A stretch of DNA of 32,482 nucleotides from Variovorax sp. WDL1 (GCF_001541225.1 NZ_LMTS01000138.1:1-32482), one strand, 5' to 3'; shown: positions 7,020-16,261, counted from the first letter of the stretch. Notes: a model not told the origin generated them from the sequence alone. Translations and numbers: made by a program.

Positions 7020-8336
7020 ATGCTCACCCATGAAGACAACGAAACCCTCGTCCGCGTCGGCCCCGGCACCCCCATGGGCGGCCTGATGCGCCTGTACTGG
7101 ATCCCCTTCCTCCCTGTCGCCGACCTTCCGGCCGGCGGCATGCCGCAGCGCGTGCGGCTGCTGGGCGAGGACCTGATCGCCTTTCGCGACAGCGAGGGAC
7201 GGCTCGGCCTGGTGGACCACGCCTGCCCGCACCGCGGCGCGCCGCTGGTCTTCGGCCGCAACGAGGACTGCGGCCTGCGCTGCGTTTATCACGGCTGGAA
7301 GTTCGGCACCGACGGCCACGTGCAGGACCTGCCGGCCGAGCCGGCCGAGAGCCGGCTGAAGGACAAGGTCAGGCTCAAGGCCTACGCCTGCCGCGAGCGC
7401 AACGGCATCGCCTGGGCCTACATGGGCCCGCAGCAGGACGACCCGCCGCCGCTGCCGGAGATGGAGTGGAACCTGGTGCCGGCCGAGCGCGTGCATGTGA
7501 GCTTCCGCGTGCAGGAGTGCAACTGGCTCCAGGCGGTGGAGGGCGAGATCGACTCCGCCCACGCGGCCATCCTGCATGGCCGCATCGATGCGCAGGGCGC
7601 CATCAGCGACTGGATCGCCAAGCGCGACCTGCGCCCCACCTTCGAATGCCAGCGCCAGCCCTTCGGCATGAGCGTCGCCTCGCGCCGCAAGCTGGACGAG
7701 GAAACGAGCTACTGGCGGGTCAACCAGTTCCTCCTGCCGTTCTGGACCCTGGTGCCGCCGCAGTCGCAGTACCCTGAGCTCTCGGGCCACGCCTGGGTGC
7801 CGATCGACGACCAGAACACGCTGTGCATCATGTTCTCCTACCACCCCTCGGAAAAGCTCTACGACAAGACGCGCGCGCTGTTCGAGAAGGGTCACGCGGG
7901 CCGCGAGACCGGCCATGCCGGCAACGACGCCTTCGCGCCGCGCCCACCGACCGAGCCCTTTGCCAAGTACTGGACCCGGTACACGCGGCAGAACGCCTAC
8001 CTCTTCAACTACGACGCGCAGACCAAGACCTGGTTCTCCGGCCTGCCCGGCCTCTGGGTCCAGGATGCGGCCTGCCAATCGGGCGTGGCTGCGATCTACG
8101 ACCGCAGCAAGGAGCACCTGGGCATCAGCGACACCGGCGTCGCGATGACGCGGCGCCTGCTGCTGGAAACGGTGCGCAACCTGCACGGCAGCGGTACCAA
8201 GCCGCAGGGCGCGAGCGACCCGTCGACCTTCATGGTGCGTGCGATGTCGCTCACGCTGCCGGCCGGGGTGCCATGGCAGGCGCACGGCGAGCACATGACG
8301 GCAAGGCTGGATGCCGGCTTCGGCTACAACCCGTGA
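7020..8336 (+). CDS. Rieske non-heme iron oxygenase, phthalate-dioxygenase-type alpha subunit
   Basis: A 438-residue ring-hydroxylating oxygenase. The Rieske cluster ligands are Cys69, His71, Cys88 and His91 (CPHRGAPL and CVYHGWKF). The mononuclear iron site lies near residues 178-186 (GEIDSAHAAILHG, with Asp and two His). The N-terminal block ETLVRVGPGTPMGGLMRLYWIP is typical of the phthalate 4,5-dioxygenase/vanillate demethylase group, whose members are alpha-only oxygenases fed by a single reductase. It would hydroxylate or demethylate an aromatic or related ring substrate with O2; the exact substrate cannot be read from sequence. Its stop overlaps the reductase start (GTGA), so oxygenase and reductase are coupled. 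Confidence 0.93.
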   Translation: MLTHEDNETLVRVGPGTPMGGLMRLYWIPFLPVADLPAGGMPQRVRLLGEDLIAFRDSEGRLGLVDHACPHRGAPLVFGRNEDCGLRCVYHGWKFGTDGHVQDLPAEPAESRLKDKVRLKAYACRERNGIAWAYMGPQQDDPPPLPEMEWNLVPAERVHVSFRVQECNWLQAVEGEIDSAHAAILHGRIDAQGAISDWIAKRDLRPTFECQRQPFGMSVASRRKLDEETSYWRVNQFLLPFWTLVPPQSQYPELSGHAWVPIDDQNTLCIMFSYHPSEKLYDKTRALFEKGHAGRETGHAGNDAFAPRPPTEPFAKYWTRYTRQNAYLFNYDAQTKTWFSGLPGLWVQDAACQSGVAAIYDRSKEHLGISDTGVAMTRRLLLETVRNLHGSGTKPQGASDPSTFMVRAMSLTLPAGVPWQAHGEHMTARLDAGFGYNP

Positions 8337-9283
8337 GCGACCTGCAACTGCTCCTGCGCCAGTTGCGCCGCGAGGCCGAGGGCATCGTGTCCTACGAGTT
8401 CGTCGCGGCCGACGGCGTGCCGCTGCCGCCCTTCTCGGCCGGCGCCCACATCGACCTGCACCTGCCCGGAGGCCTCGTTCGCAGCTATTCGCTGGCCAAC
8501 GACCCGGCCGAGCGGCACCGCTACGTGATCGCGGTCGATCGCTCGACCGACAGCCGCGGCGGCTCGGCCTGGATGCATTCCGTGCCGCGGCCCGGCGACC
8601 GCCTGGCCAGCAGCGCGCCGATCAATGACTTTCCGCTCTACGAGGATGCGCCGCTGTCGATCTTCATCGCGGGCGGCATCGGCATCACGCCCTTCGTGTC
8701 CATGGCCGCCCGCCTGAACGCGCTGGGGCATCCGTGGCGGCTGCACTACGCAGCGCGTTCGCCGATGCGCGCTGCCTACGCGAACGAGATGCAGGCCATG
8801 GACCGCACGGGAAACTCGGTGGCCCTGCGCTGCACGAGCGAAGGCGCCACACGTCCTGACATCGCCGCCATCGTGCGCGAGGCGCCTGCCGGGGCCCATG
8901 TCTATTGCTGCGGCCCGAGCAGCATGCTCGACGCATTCACCGCGGCGTGCAGCGGCCTGGCACCGCAGCGCGTCCACCTGGAGCGCTTCAGCGCGAGCCA
9001 GGAGGCCGCCACCGCCGGGGGCTACGAGGTGATGCTGGCGCGCAGCGGCAAGCACTTGAGCGTGGAACCGGGCAAGACGCTGCTGGACACGCTGCTCGAT
9101 GCAGGCGTCCCGATCCAGTATTCGTGCTCGCAAGGGATCTGCGGCACCTGCTGCACGCCGGTGCTGGAGGGCACGCCCGACCACCGGGACGACTACCTCA
9201 CGCCCGAGGAGAAGGCCGCCAATCGCGCGATGATGGTCTGCTGCTCGGGCAGCCTCACGCCCCGGCTGGTGCTCGACCTTTGA
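8333..9283 (+). CDS. Ferredoxin-type oxidoreductase (phthalate dioxygenase reductase/VanB family)
   Basis: A 316-residue electron-transfer partner of the oxygenase. The flavin-binding RSYSLAND block is near residue 46, the nucleotide-binding GGIGITPFVSMA near 109, and the C-terminal plant-type 2Fe-2S domain has Cys265, Cys270, Cys273 and Cys303 (CSQGICGTCC, then MMVCCSG). Order FMN-NAD-2Fe-2S is that of class IA reductases. It moves electrons from NAD(P)H to the Rieske centre. GTG at 8333 overlaps the oxygenase stop by four bases and gives a family-length protein. No clear terminator follows. Confidence 0.93.
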   Translation: MSDLQLLLRQLRREAEGIVSYEFVAADGVPLPPFSAGAHIDLHLPGGLVRSYSLANDPAERHRYVIAVDRSTDSRGGSAWMHSVPRPGDRLASSAPINDFPLYEDAPLSIFIAGGIGITPFVSMAARLNALGHPWRLHYAARSPMRAAYANEMQAMDRTGNSVALRCTSEGATRPDIAAIVREAPAGAHVYCCGPSSMLDAFTAACSGLAPQRVHLERFSASQEAATAGGYEVMLARSGKHLSVEPGKTLLDTLLDAGVPIQYSCSQGICGTCCTPVLEGTPDHRDDYLTPEEKAANRAMMVCCSGSLTPRLVLDL

Positions 9284-9393
9284 GCCGCACGGCCGCTGCG
9301 AAGGCCCATGGCACCGCGGCCGCAGGCGAAGGTACTTCCCTGAGCACGGTCTTCCGGCGCGTACACAGACCCCGCTGACAGGTATCCATGCGC

Positions 9394-9834
9394 TCAAGCG
9401 CTCCGGCGCTGCGACGCATTGAAGCGACGCAGCGCGAAGCCCGCCAGGACCGCGCCGGCAGCGATCACCATCAGCGTGAAGCTCGTCGTGGCATCTGATT
9501 CGGGCGGTGCCGGCGGCGTCGCGACCGCAGCGGGTGCAGGCGCGGGCGTGGAAGACGCAGCGGTCGGCAGCTCGGCCGGCTGCGAGAAGGGATTCAGGAT
9601 CGCGCCGCCCAGACTTCTGTCGGGCGGTGCCGCGACAGTCGTGGTCGTGCTCGTGCTCGTGCTCGTGCTCTTGTCTTGCCAGACCGGCCAGGTCCCATCG
9701 TTCGGAAAGACGACGGCGCCGTCGCTGGGTGCCTCGGCCGTGTTGACGTCGGTTTGCGCATGGGCGGATGGAAGAACCGCAGCGAGCGAGAGCAGGACCG
9801 TGGCTGCGAGATTTTTCGGAACGGAGAGTTGCAT
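9394..9834 (-). CDS. Exported low-complexity protein with C-terminal membrane anchor
   Basis: A 146-residue protein. Residues 1-26 form a signal peptide (LAATVLLSLAAVLPSAHAQ). The middle is a Ser/Thr run (STSTSTST, then TTTT) and a Pro/Ala-rich stretch. A hydrophobic helix (FTLMVIAAGAVLAGFAL) followed by RR and a basic tail ends the protein, like the anchor of proteins exposed in the periplasm. I do not recognise the family and see no enzyme motif. The Ser/Thr run is encoded by a perfect hexanucleotide repeat, so its length may vary between strains. It is transcribed towards the reductase gene and has no obvious partner. Confidence 0.72.
   Translation of the reverse strand: MQLSVPKNLAATVLLSLAAVLPSAHAQTDVNTAEAPSDGAVVFPNDGTWPVWQDKSTSTSTSTTTTVAAPPDRSLGGAILNPFSQPAELPTAASSTPAPAPAAVATPPAPPESDATTSFTLMVIAAGAVLAGFALRRFNASQRRSA
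9647..9670 (+). repeat. Tandem hexanucleotide repeat (GTGCTC) x4
   Basis: Four perfect copies of GTGCTC, read on the coding (minus) strand as GAGCAC, encode Ser-Thr pairs in the exported protein. Gain or loss of units keeps the frame and would only change linker length. Confidence 0.9.
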
Positions 9835-9976
9835 GTGAGGGGTGCCTGCGGTTCATTCTGTGCCGCCCCCGTGACACATCCGTGAACCCACGAAGGGGCA
9901 CCATGAGAGGCAATGGCCGCGGCGCTGCCATGCGCGATTCTGTCAGTCCTTTTCAGATGCAAAGCCAGCAGGTTGC

Positions 9977-10840
9977 TCAGGCACTGAGCCAGAGAGCAAT
10001 GTTGCGAACGTACTGTTTCGTCGAGCGAAGCGCTTCAGGAAAGCGCGCCAACCCGTCGCTGGCGGGCTCCGTCACGAAGGATGGGCAGCCGCAGGACGGA
10101 TCCCAGTTGTAGTCGGCAAAGTGGTGAAAGGTCGACTGTGCGATGGCTCTTCCGCCATGCTCGGAGCGTTCGAAGGCGACCGCAATATTGAAGCGCCGAC
10201 CCGACACCGAACTCACGCCTTCCATGATGACGCGGCCGCTCGGATCGTCGGATGGAGCACTGACCGTGCCTTCGTGCGGGTGAGACGGCAGGTACTGGAT
10301 CACGCCGGTGGGGGAACGTCTGTCGCGCATCACCGGATGGATGCTGCCAACGGACCGGATTCGCTGGAAATCCCCGTTGGCGCCGGAGTGATAGTTGGGC
10401 CAAAGGATGTTCGCCGAGAAGGGGTGGTCGACGCAGTGGCGGCCCTTGTCGGGTTCGACGTTGCGGCTGTGGAAGTGGTGCGCGGCTCCCACCCCGCCCA
10501 GGCTGCAGATTGAACTTCCAAGGTCCATGTGGTCGCGCGTGATCATCATTGCGCCACCGAGCCGTCGAAACTGGCTGATGCCCGCGCAATCCGCGGGCGC
10601 CAGGCCATCACCGCCATCGACTGCGAGGAGCCAGAGCTGATCGTAGTCCGATTCATGCAGGGTCGAGAGCACCGGGTCAGGCTCCCCGCGCTTCGTGCGA
10701 TCGCGTGCCGTCACCCGAAAGAGCGGATGGCCCTCTTCGTCTTGCAGATCCGCCAGGAACGATCTCAGGCGACTGAAGCGAGCGATGTTCCAGTCGTCCG
10801 GGCATTCTTCGATTGTGGTTTGCAGCAACAGGTTGAACAT
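9977..10840 (-). CDS. Conserved-looking protein of unknown function, 287 aa
   Basis: I do not recognise this protein with certainty. It has no signal peptide or membrane helix. Visible blocks are YDQLWLLAVDGGDGLAPADC, followed by a GGAMMITRDHMDLGSS segment and a His-rich stretch GAAHHFHSR. The alternation of strand-like and Gly-rich segments (a 'do not read past this line' element such as QFRRLGGAMMITRDH) is reminiscent of ThuA-like/class I amidotransferase-fold proteins, but the usual nucleophile elbow is not evident. The gene follows the alpha/beta hydrolase gene by 36 bases on the same strand, so the two are probably one transcript. Confidence 0.75.
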   Translation of the reverse strand: MFNLLLQTTIEECPDDWNIARFSRLRSFLADLQDEEGHPLFRVTARDRTKRGEPDPVLSTLHESDYDQLWLLAVDGGDGLAPADCAGISQFRRLGGAMMITRDHMDLGSSICSLGGVGAAHHFHSRNVEPDKGRHCVDHPFSANILWPNYHSGANGDFQRIRSVGSIHPVMRDRRSPTGVIQYLPSHPHEGTVSAPSDDPSGRVIMEGVSSVSGRRFNIAVAFERSEHGGRAIAQSTFHHFADYNWDPSCGCPSFVTEPASDGLARFPEALRSTKQYVRNIALWLSA

Positions 10841-10876
10841 GGTGAAAGGTGAAGGTCGATCTGCCCTGCTCGCGCC

Positions 10877-11704
10877 TCAGCTTCGCAAGAACGCGAGCAG
10901 ATCCGCGTTGACCTTGTCCTGCAGCGTGGTGGTGAGGCCGTGTGGAGCACCTGGGTAGTAGATGGCCTTGGCACTCTTGATGAGCCGGACCGATTTATGG
11001 GCCGAGTCGTGCACCGGCACGATCTGGTCGTCCTCGCCATGCATGATCAAGGTCGGGACATCGAACTTCTTCAGGTCCTCGGTGAAGTCGGTTTCGGAAA
11101 ATGCCTTGACACACTCGTAGGCGTTCTTCTGGCCGCATTGCATGCTCCACAACCAGAACTGGTCGAGCACGCCCTGCGATACCTTCGCGCCCGGGCGGTT
11201 GGCGCCGTAGAACGCGATGGCCAGATCCTTGTAGTACTGCGAGCGGTCGCCTGCAACACCGGCCCGGATGCCGTCGAACACCTCGATCGGCAAGCCTTCG
11301 GGGTTGGCCGCGGACTTCAGCATGATCGGCGGCACGGCGCCGATGAGCACGGCCTTGGCCACGCGCCGGGTGCCATGGCGCCCTATGTAGCGAGCTACTT
11401 CGCCGCCACCTGTCGAGTGGCCCACCATCGTGACCTTCTTGAGGTCGAGCATGTCGAAGAGGGTTGCAAGGTCGTCGGCGTAGCCGTTCATGTCGTTGTG
11501 CGACGAGGATTGGGTCGAGCGGCCATGGCCGCGCCGATCGTGCGCGATGACCCGGAATCCATTGCGTGCGAGGAAGTGCATCTGACCATCCCACGCATCC
11601 GCGTTGAGCGGCCAGCCATGCGAGAACGTGACGACGGGACCCTCGCCCCAGTCCTTGTAGTAGATCTGCGTGCCGTCTTTGGTCGTGATGGTGCTGCTTG
11701 TCAT
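10877..11704 (-). CDS. Alpha/beta hydrolase, non-heme chloroperoxidase/arylesterase type
   Basis: A 275-residue alpha/beta hydrolase. The oxyanion block [11 protein letters not shown] lies at residues 28-38, the RRGHGRS motif near 57-63, and the nucleophile Ser97 in [17 protein letters not shown], a signature of cofactor-free haloperoxidases and aryl esterases. The acid Asp is in HGEDDQIVP and the catalytic His in GAPHGLT near the C-terminus. It probably hydrolyses esters and may show perhydrolase activity. The ATG at 11704 has a CGGAG ribosome binding site; the open frame upstream has no family similarity. A STAND regulator gene lies upstream on the same strand. Confidence 0.92.
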   Translation of the reverse strand: MTSSTITTKDGTQIYYKDWGEGPVVTFSHGWPLNADAWDGQMHFLARNGFRVIAHDRRGHGRSTQSSSHNDMNGYADDLATLFDMLDLKKVTMVGHSTGGGEVARYIGRHGTRRVAKAVLIGAVPPIMLKSAANPEGLPIEVFDGIRAGVAGDRSQYYKDLAIAFYGANRPGAKVSQGVLDQFWLWSMQCGQKNAYECVKAFSETDFTEDLKKFDVPTLIMHGEDDQIVPVHDSAHKSVRLIKSAKAIYYPGAPHGLTTTLQDKVNADLLAFLRS

Positions 11705-11965
11705 CTGTGGGCTCCGAAAGGTTGATGGAATGACGGGAGGGCGTTGCGCCGGTAGCGTCGTGAATCCTAGGTTCGGACCCCGCTTGGGAGTAGGTCCGCC
11801 GAGGGGTTCACTCTGTTGTCGTGCTCGCATCAATCCAAGTCGCCGTGAGCGACGTCGCACCGCGGTCGGTGAGCAGGTGAGCTTGGCCGCGTGCCAGCGT
11901 CCGCGTCCACATGTCGACACCCTCGCATCCCGCTTGCCAAGCGGGCCGGAGCTGCGACCGCGTAC
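11705..11965. other. Intergenic region between STAND regulator and hydrolase genes
   Basis: About 260 bases, expected to hold the promoter of the hydrolase gene and any binding site for the adjacent regulator. I see no gene and no clear dyad. Confidence 0.4.
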
Positions 11966-14680
11966 TCAGCCCTGGCCGGCGGGCCGCCCGGAGGCGGCGC
12001 GCAGTGCCCAGCCTTTGGCGCCCTGCTGCCGGGCGATGTCTTCGGCCTTGCGGTAGAGGGCCTTGGCCTCCCCGAGTGCGCCGCGCGCTTCGGCATGCCA
12101 GCCGGCAGCGCGCCAGACCTCCGCGGCGACCCACGGGCTTTCTCCGCGCGAAACGCGTTCGATCAGTTCGTTGTCGACCCACCGGGTGCAGAAGGTCGCC
12201 AGCATCTCGCGGCGCGGCATGTCATAGCCCGAGAGCTGGGCGGCCACGCTGTCGATGTACCCGTCGCCGCCGTCCACGGTGTCGAGCTGCAGGCCCTGGA
12301 AAAACCACTGCGCATAGCGGTACCAGCCCACCAGCCCCTTGCGCTGCGCCTCGTCCATCATCATGTGCACCCAGGTGCGGGCCAGCGCGCGCTCGCCCGA
12401 CCACAGCGCAACCGGGCACGCGCCATACAGCGCGGCGCAAAGCGAGACTGACTTGCCGGCCGCCTTCGCGCGGGCCACGGCATCGGCGGCTTCCTCCAGC
12501 GCCCCTTCCGTGTTCCCCTGGATCCAGAGAGTGCGGCATAGCATGGCTTTCGCGGCGACGATGGCGTTCACGCCCACCATGTTGGCGCGCGTGTGTCCCA
12601 GGCCGCCGCCGGCGCGCAACGAGGCTTCGCTGTGCTGTCTCGACGCCTCGAAGCGCCCGGAGAAATGGCTCGCCATCGCCATCACCCGGTGCGACAGATT
12701 GAGCGCGGCCGGATCGGACCACGTCTCGGCCGCCGCCATCAGTGCTTCCGCCTGCTGCAACGCCGCCGAATACTCGCCGCGGAACATGTCGTGCGTGCAA
12801 CGCCCCCAGCGGGCCTGCAGCTCCAGCACGGGGATGCCCGCGGCCAGCGCACCGGCGAGCGCCCGCTCGCTGGCGGCGTCCAGTTCGGGCATCGAGCCGC
12901 CGGTGTGAAGCAAGGCGCTGACCAGGGCCGTGTTGAGCCAGGTCGCCGTCTCGGTGTCGGGGACGGGCTGGCTATCGACGAGCGCGAGCGCTGCCGAGAG
13001 CCGCTTGCGGTACTCCACCACCTGCGCCAGGTGAAACCACAGCGGTGCCGAGGCCGTGGCAAGGGAGGCGGCGAGCTTCGCATCAGGCTGTTGTGCCAGG
13101 CTGACCTCCAGCGCGAAGCGCACGTCGTCCAGGTGGTAGCCGTGGCGATCGATCCATGCCTGCTCGCTCAGGTCCGACAGCTCCGCGGTGGCCGCCTTCA
13201 TCACGTCGAGCATGAGCGACGCGTGGCGCCGCAGCAGCACGGCGCGTTCGTCGCTCTGCGCAAGCAGAGCGGCGGCGTAGCTGCGGGTCGTGTCGAGCAG
13301 GCGGTAGGGCGCGGTGGCGTCATTGCTGTCGAAGAAGACGAGCGACTTGTTGACCAGCGAGATCAGTGCGTCGAAGGCCGCTTCCTGGTCGATGTCGCCG
13401 GCCACCACGCCGAGCGCGGCGTCGACGTCGAAGCGCCCGCGGAAGACGGACAGCGCGCGAAGGAGCCGCAGCTCCATCTCGCTCAAGAGCGCGATGCTCC
13501 AGTCCAGCGCCGCCGCGAGCGTACGGTGCCGAGGGATTGCCGCCCTGTTGCCGGAGGCATAGAGCCGCATGTGGTCGTCCAGCCGGCGTGCAAGGTCGCC
13601 GGGTGCCTGCACGCCCAGTCGCGCCGCCACCAATTCGATGGCCAGCGGAATGCCATCGACCTGCCGCGAGATCCCCGCGAGCAGCGGCGCGTGCGCATCG
13701 CCGAACCCGCCCGCGCCCGCGGCCTTTGCCCGCTCGACGAGCAGCTGAACGGAGGGCCAGCGCATGGCCTCCGCGAGCGAGAGGCTGTCAACGCCGGGGA
13801 CCGCGAGCACCGAGAGCCGCAAGACGTGCTCGCCCGCCACGCGCAGCGCCTCGCGGCTGGTCGCGAGGATGCGCAGGCCCGGCAGCGCGGTCAGCAGGCT
13901 CACGATCGAAAGCGCCAGCGAATCCACCACGTGCTCGCAGTTGTCGATCAGCAGGAGCACGTCGCGGCTCGCCAGGCACTGCTGGATCGCCTGCACGGTG
14001 TCGGGCAGGTCGGCCGGTGCGCCTACGGACCGCGCCAGCGTGCTGAGCACGTGGTCGGGCGAGATCAGCGGAGAGAGATCGACAAAGGCGACCTGTATGC
14101 CGCGCTGGCGCTGATGGCATTCCGCGGCGTGGATCGCGAGGCTGGTCTTGCCGATGCCGCCCGTTCCGACGATCGTGACCAGCCGGCGGGTCTCGAGCGA
14201 GGCGAGCACCGTCTCCACCTCGGCCTTGCGGCCGACCAGTTCGGTCAGCCGCAGCGGCAGCTTCGTGAATGCGGGCGCCACCGCGCAGGGCGAGCGCCCG
14301 GCCAAGACCTCGGCCGCTTCGCGAAGCACCTTCCCATTGAACCGGTAGCCCCGCAGGGGGATGTTGGAGATCCATTCCCTGCAACCGTCGCTCTCGTCCG
14401 GTTGCCCCAGCGCCTTTCGCAGCGTGGACATATGCACGCGGACACTGGCGTCCTCGACCACCACGCCGGTCCACACCGCTGCGAGCAGCTCGTCCTTGCT
14501 CATGACTTCGCCCGCGCGCTTGATCAGTTGCAGCAGCAGGTCGAAGGCGCGCGGCCCCAGCCGCACGGTCTGTCCGAAGCGCTCGAGCCGGCGCTGCGCC
14601 TCCCAGACGATGAACGCGCCGAAGTACCAGCGGACTTCTGCCGGAGTCGGGACGGGGGTCGCTGCGGGTGTGCCGGGCAT
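11966..14680 (-). CDS. Winged-helix STAND-type ATPase transcriptional regulator with C-terminal repeats
   Basis: A 904-residue regulator. Residues about 16-115 form an OmpR/PhoB-type winged helix (LGPRAFDLLLQL, then SKDELLAAVW, VHMSTLRKALG and LRGYRFNG). An NTPase domain follows with Walker A GTGGIGKTS (172-180), Walker B VLLLIDNCEH (241-250) and LRILATSRE sensor motif, as in AfsR/COG3903-type STAND proteins. The rest is helical and Ala-rich, consistent with TPR-like repeats for ligand or partner sensing. There is no receiver domain and no membrane helix, so it is cytoplasmic. It lies upstream of the hydrolase gene on the same strand and is the likely regulator of that unit, by context only. 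Confidence 0.9.
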   Translation of the reverse strand: MPGTPAATPVPTPAEVRWYFGAFIVWEAQRRLERFGQTVRLGPRAFDLLLQLIKRAGEVMSKDELLAAVWTGVVVEDASVRVHMSTLRKALGQPDESDGCREWISNIPLRGYRFNGKVLREAAEVLAGRSPCAVAPAFTKLPLRLTELVGRKAEVETVLASLETRRLVTIVGTGGIGKTSLAIHAAECHQRQRGIQVAFVDLSPLISPDHVLSTLARSVGAPADLPDTVQAIQQCLASRDVLLLIDNCEHVVDSLALSIVSLLTALPGLRILATSREALRVAGEHVLRLSVLAVPGVDSLSLAEAMRWPSVQLLVERAKAAGAGGFGDAHAPLLAGISRQVDGIPLAIELVAARLGVQAPGDLARRLDDHMRLYASGNRAAIPRHRTLAAALDWSIALLSEMELRLLRALSVFRGRFDVDAALGVVAGDIDQEAAFDALISLVNKSLVFFDSNDATAPYRLLDTTRSYAAALLAQSDERAVLLRRHASLMLDVMKAATAELSDLSEQAWIDRHGYHLDDVRFALEVSLAQQPDAKLAASLATASAPLWFHLAQVVEYRKRLSAALALVDSQPVPDTETATWLNTALVSALLHTGGSMPELDAASERALAGALAAGIPVLELQARWGRCTHDMFRGEYSAALQQAEALMAAAETWSDPAALNLSHRVMAMASHFSGRFEASRQHSEASLRAGGGLGHTRANMVGVNAIVAAKAMLCRTLWIQGNTEGALEEAADAVARAKAAGKSVSLCAALYGACPVALWSGERALARTWVHMMMDEAQRKGLVGWYRYAQWFFQGLQLDTVDGGDGYIDSVAAQLSGYDMPRREMLATFCTRWVDNELIERVSRGESPWVAAEVWRAAGWHAEARGALGEAKALYRKAEDIARQQGAKGWALRAASGRPAGQG

Positions 14681-14851
14681 TGGACGGGTGCGGATCGCCT
14701 GGGCCGCATCGCACCCGATCGCCGGCAGCTTGACACGGCCGACACCGGCTTCACCGGCCCGGGATCGAGGCGGCGGCTTCCATGCGCTGCCTGTGGAGGC
14801 GTGCAGTATCGGGGATGGGCGTCTTGCCCGGCAACACCTGCCGACTCGCGG

Positions 14852-15769
14852 TCAGTAGTCCCAGATCACCGGCACCCACCGAAAAGCGTGGCCGTCGATC
14901 GCCACGCGGCCGACGGATGGGAACGGCAGATGTGCGGCCACCAGCAGTCCACGGGTATGCGCGAGCTCCCGGAAGAGGCGGACGCGAACGCGGGCCGATT
15001 CCTCGGGGTCATGTTCGAAGCCGTTGTGCCAGCCGGGGTGGTCGAACCCGACCGGGAAGACGGCATCGCCAGCGAATGTCAGTCGTTCACCGCCCGACAC
15101 CAGGTCGACAACACTGTGCCCCGGGGTGTGACCGCCAGTGAGACGGACGATCACACCTGGCGCGACCTCATGCGTGTCGTCGAAGATCCTCAGCCGATCG
15201 CGGTATTCGTTGTAGAAGCTCGTGGCGGTCGACCGGAGCACGTCGGGCACCGGCTTCGGCATGAGGGTGTGGGAGAAATCGGGCGACGTCCAGAAGGCGA
15301 CTTCGGCGGCCGATACGTGGATGCGCACGTCCGGACGCAGCCGCTCCTTGACCCCGGCGACGAGCAGGCCGCCCACGTGATCCATGTGCATATGGGTAAT
15401 GATCACGTCGGTCACGGACTCGAGCTCGATGCCGGCGGCATCCAGTCGCTGAGGGAATTGCCCGGCGCGGGGGAATCCCGAAAACTGCCCTCCGAGCCCG
15501 GCGTCGATGAGGATGGTCTGGCCGCCGCTACGGGCCACCATCACGTTCAACGGCCAATCGAACTTGTCAGGCGGCATGAACATGTGGTCCAACCAGTTCG
15601 CCAGGTCGGCCGGGTCGGCATTGGTGGCCAATGTCGAGGTTGGCAGTGGCAGTACACCATCACTGACCACCAGCGCGTCGATCCCGCCGACGCTCAGCGC
15701 GTAGCGGGACGGAACCAGGTCGCTGGGCGTCTGGGTAGCGGGATGCAAGGTGTCATCGACGGAAAGCAT
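14852..15769 (-). CDS. MBL-fold metallo-hydrolase (lactonase-like)
   Basis: A 305-residue metallo-beta-lactamase-fold enzyme. The metal motif THMHMDHVGG places His126, His128, Asp130 and His131; GGHTPGHSVV and FAGDAVFP give further ligands, and a late His lies in AAHLPFPSVG. The order and the block ILIDAGLGG are typical of the quorum-quenching lactonase/methyl parathion hydrolase-like branch. The substrate could be a lactone or ester; N-acyl homoserine lactone cleavage is possible but not shown by sequence. No leader peptide is evident. It stands alone, with a 230-base promoter region upstream. Confidence 0.88.
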   Translation of the reverse strand: MLSVDDTLHPATQTPSDLVPSRYALSVGGIDALVVSDGVLPLPTSTLATNADPADLANWLDHMFMPPDKFDWPLNVMVARSGGQTILIDAGLGGQFSGFPRAGQFPQRLDAAGIELESVTDVIITHMHMDHVGGLLVAGVKERLRPDVRIHVSAAEVAFWTSPDFSHTLMPKPVPDVLRSTATSFYNEYRDRLRIFDDTHEVAPGVIVRLTGGHTPGHSVVDLVSGGERLTFAGDAVFPVGFDHPGWHNGFEHDPEESARVRVRLFRELAHTRGLLVAAHLPFPSVGRVAIDGHAFRWVPVIWDY

Positions 15770-16003
15770 GGCAAATCTCCAAAAGGACGGCCCGATTGCC
15801 GGGCAAAACCAGCCGGGCGACTGGCAGCAAAGTGCCGTTCAACCTCCGCGGTTGTCGGGCACGCACATCACGGCAGAAGGCCGCATGTCATTGATCGTAG
15901 GAAGGAAGGGCGCGAGGCGGTAGGCCTGCGCAGGGGCGCACAGTGGTGCCTGATACGCACCAAACACTTCGATTGCCTCGCACAACAAGCTATCGTTCGC
16001 TGG

Positions 16004-16261
16004 ATGGCCACATTCTTCAAGACGAGCCGCCTCTGGGTCGTGGACTACACCTGGAGAGGAAAGCCGCGCCGCTGGTTCAAGGCGCTACCTGAAGGGGCCG
16101 ACGGGCCCACCCTGCTCGCAGCCGAACTGATGGACGTCCATGGGCCCCTGGCCCGCGTGGTCGAGATCCGCCCCGCGTCACCACAGGAAGAGACGGATTA
16201 CCTGCGCGGCAATCTGCCCAAGAACATCTTGTGTCCAACCGGACGTCGCGGCAGCCCTTGA
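16004..16261 (+). CDS. Small conserved hypothetical protein, 85 aa
   Basis: Starts at ATG 16004 and reads MATFFKTSRLWVVDYTWRG, then PRRWFKALPEG, ARVVEIRPASPQEE and DYLRGNLPKN. The spacing of the aromatic N-terminal strand, the RRWFK block and the VEIRPA-EEE block is that of a small uncharacterised protein family I have seen in Burkholderiales genomes. No catalytic or DNA-binding motif is visible. The frame is open far upstream, but that part is antisense to the MBL and STAND genes and is rejected. Confidence 0.7.
   Translation: MATFFKTSRLWVVDYTWRGKPRRWFKALPEGADGPTLLAAELMDVHGPLARVVEIRPASPQEETDYLRGNLPKNILCPTGRRGSP

Noticed and set aside
12593..16003. Open frame of more than 1100 codons on the plus strand leading into the small protein at 16004
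   Set aside because: It is antisense to the STAND and MBL genes, has no recognisable domain and owes its length to GC bias.
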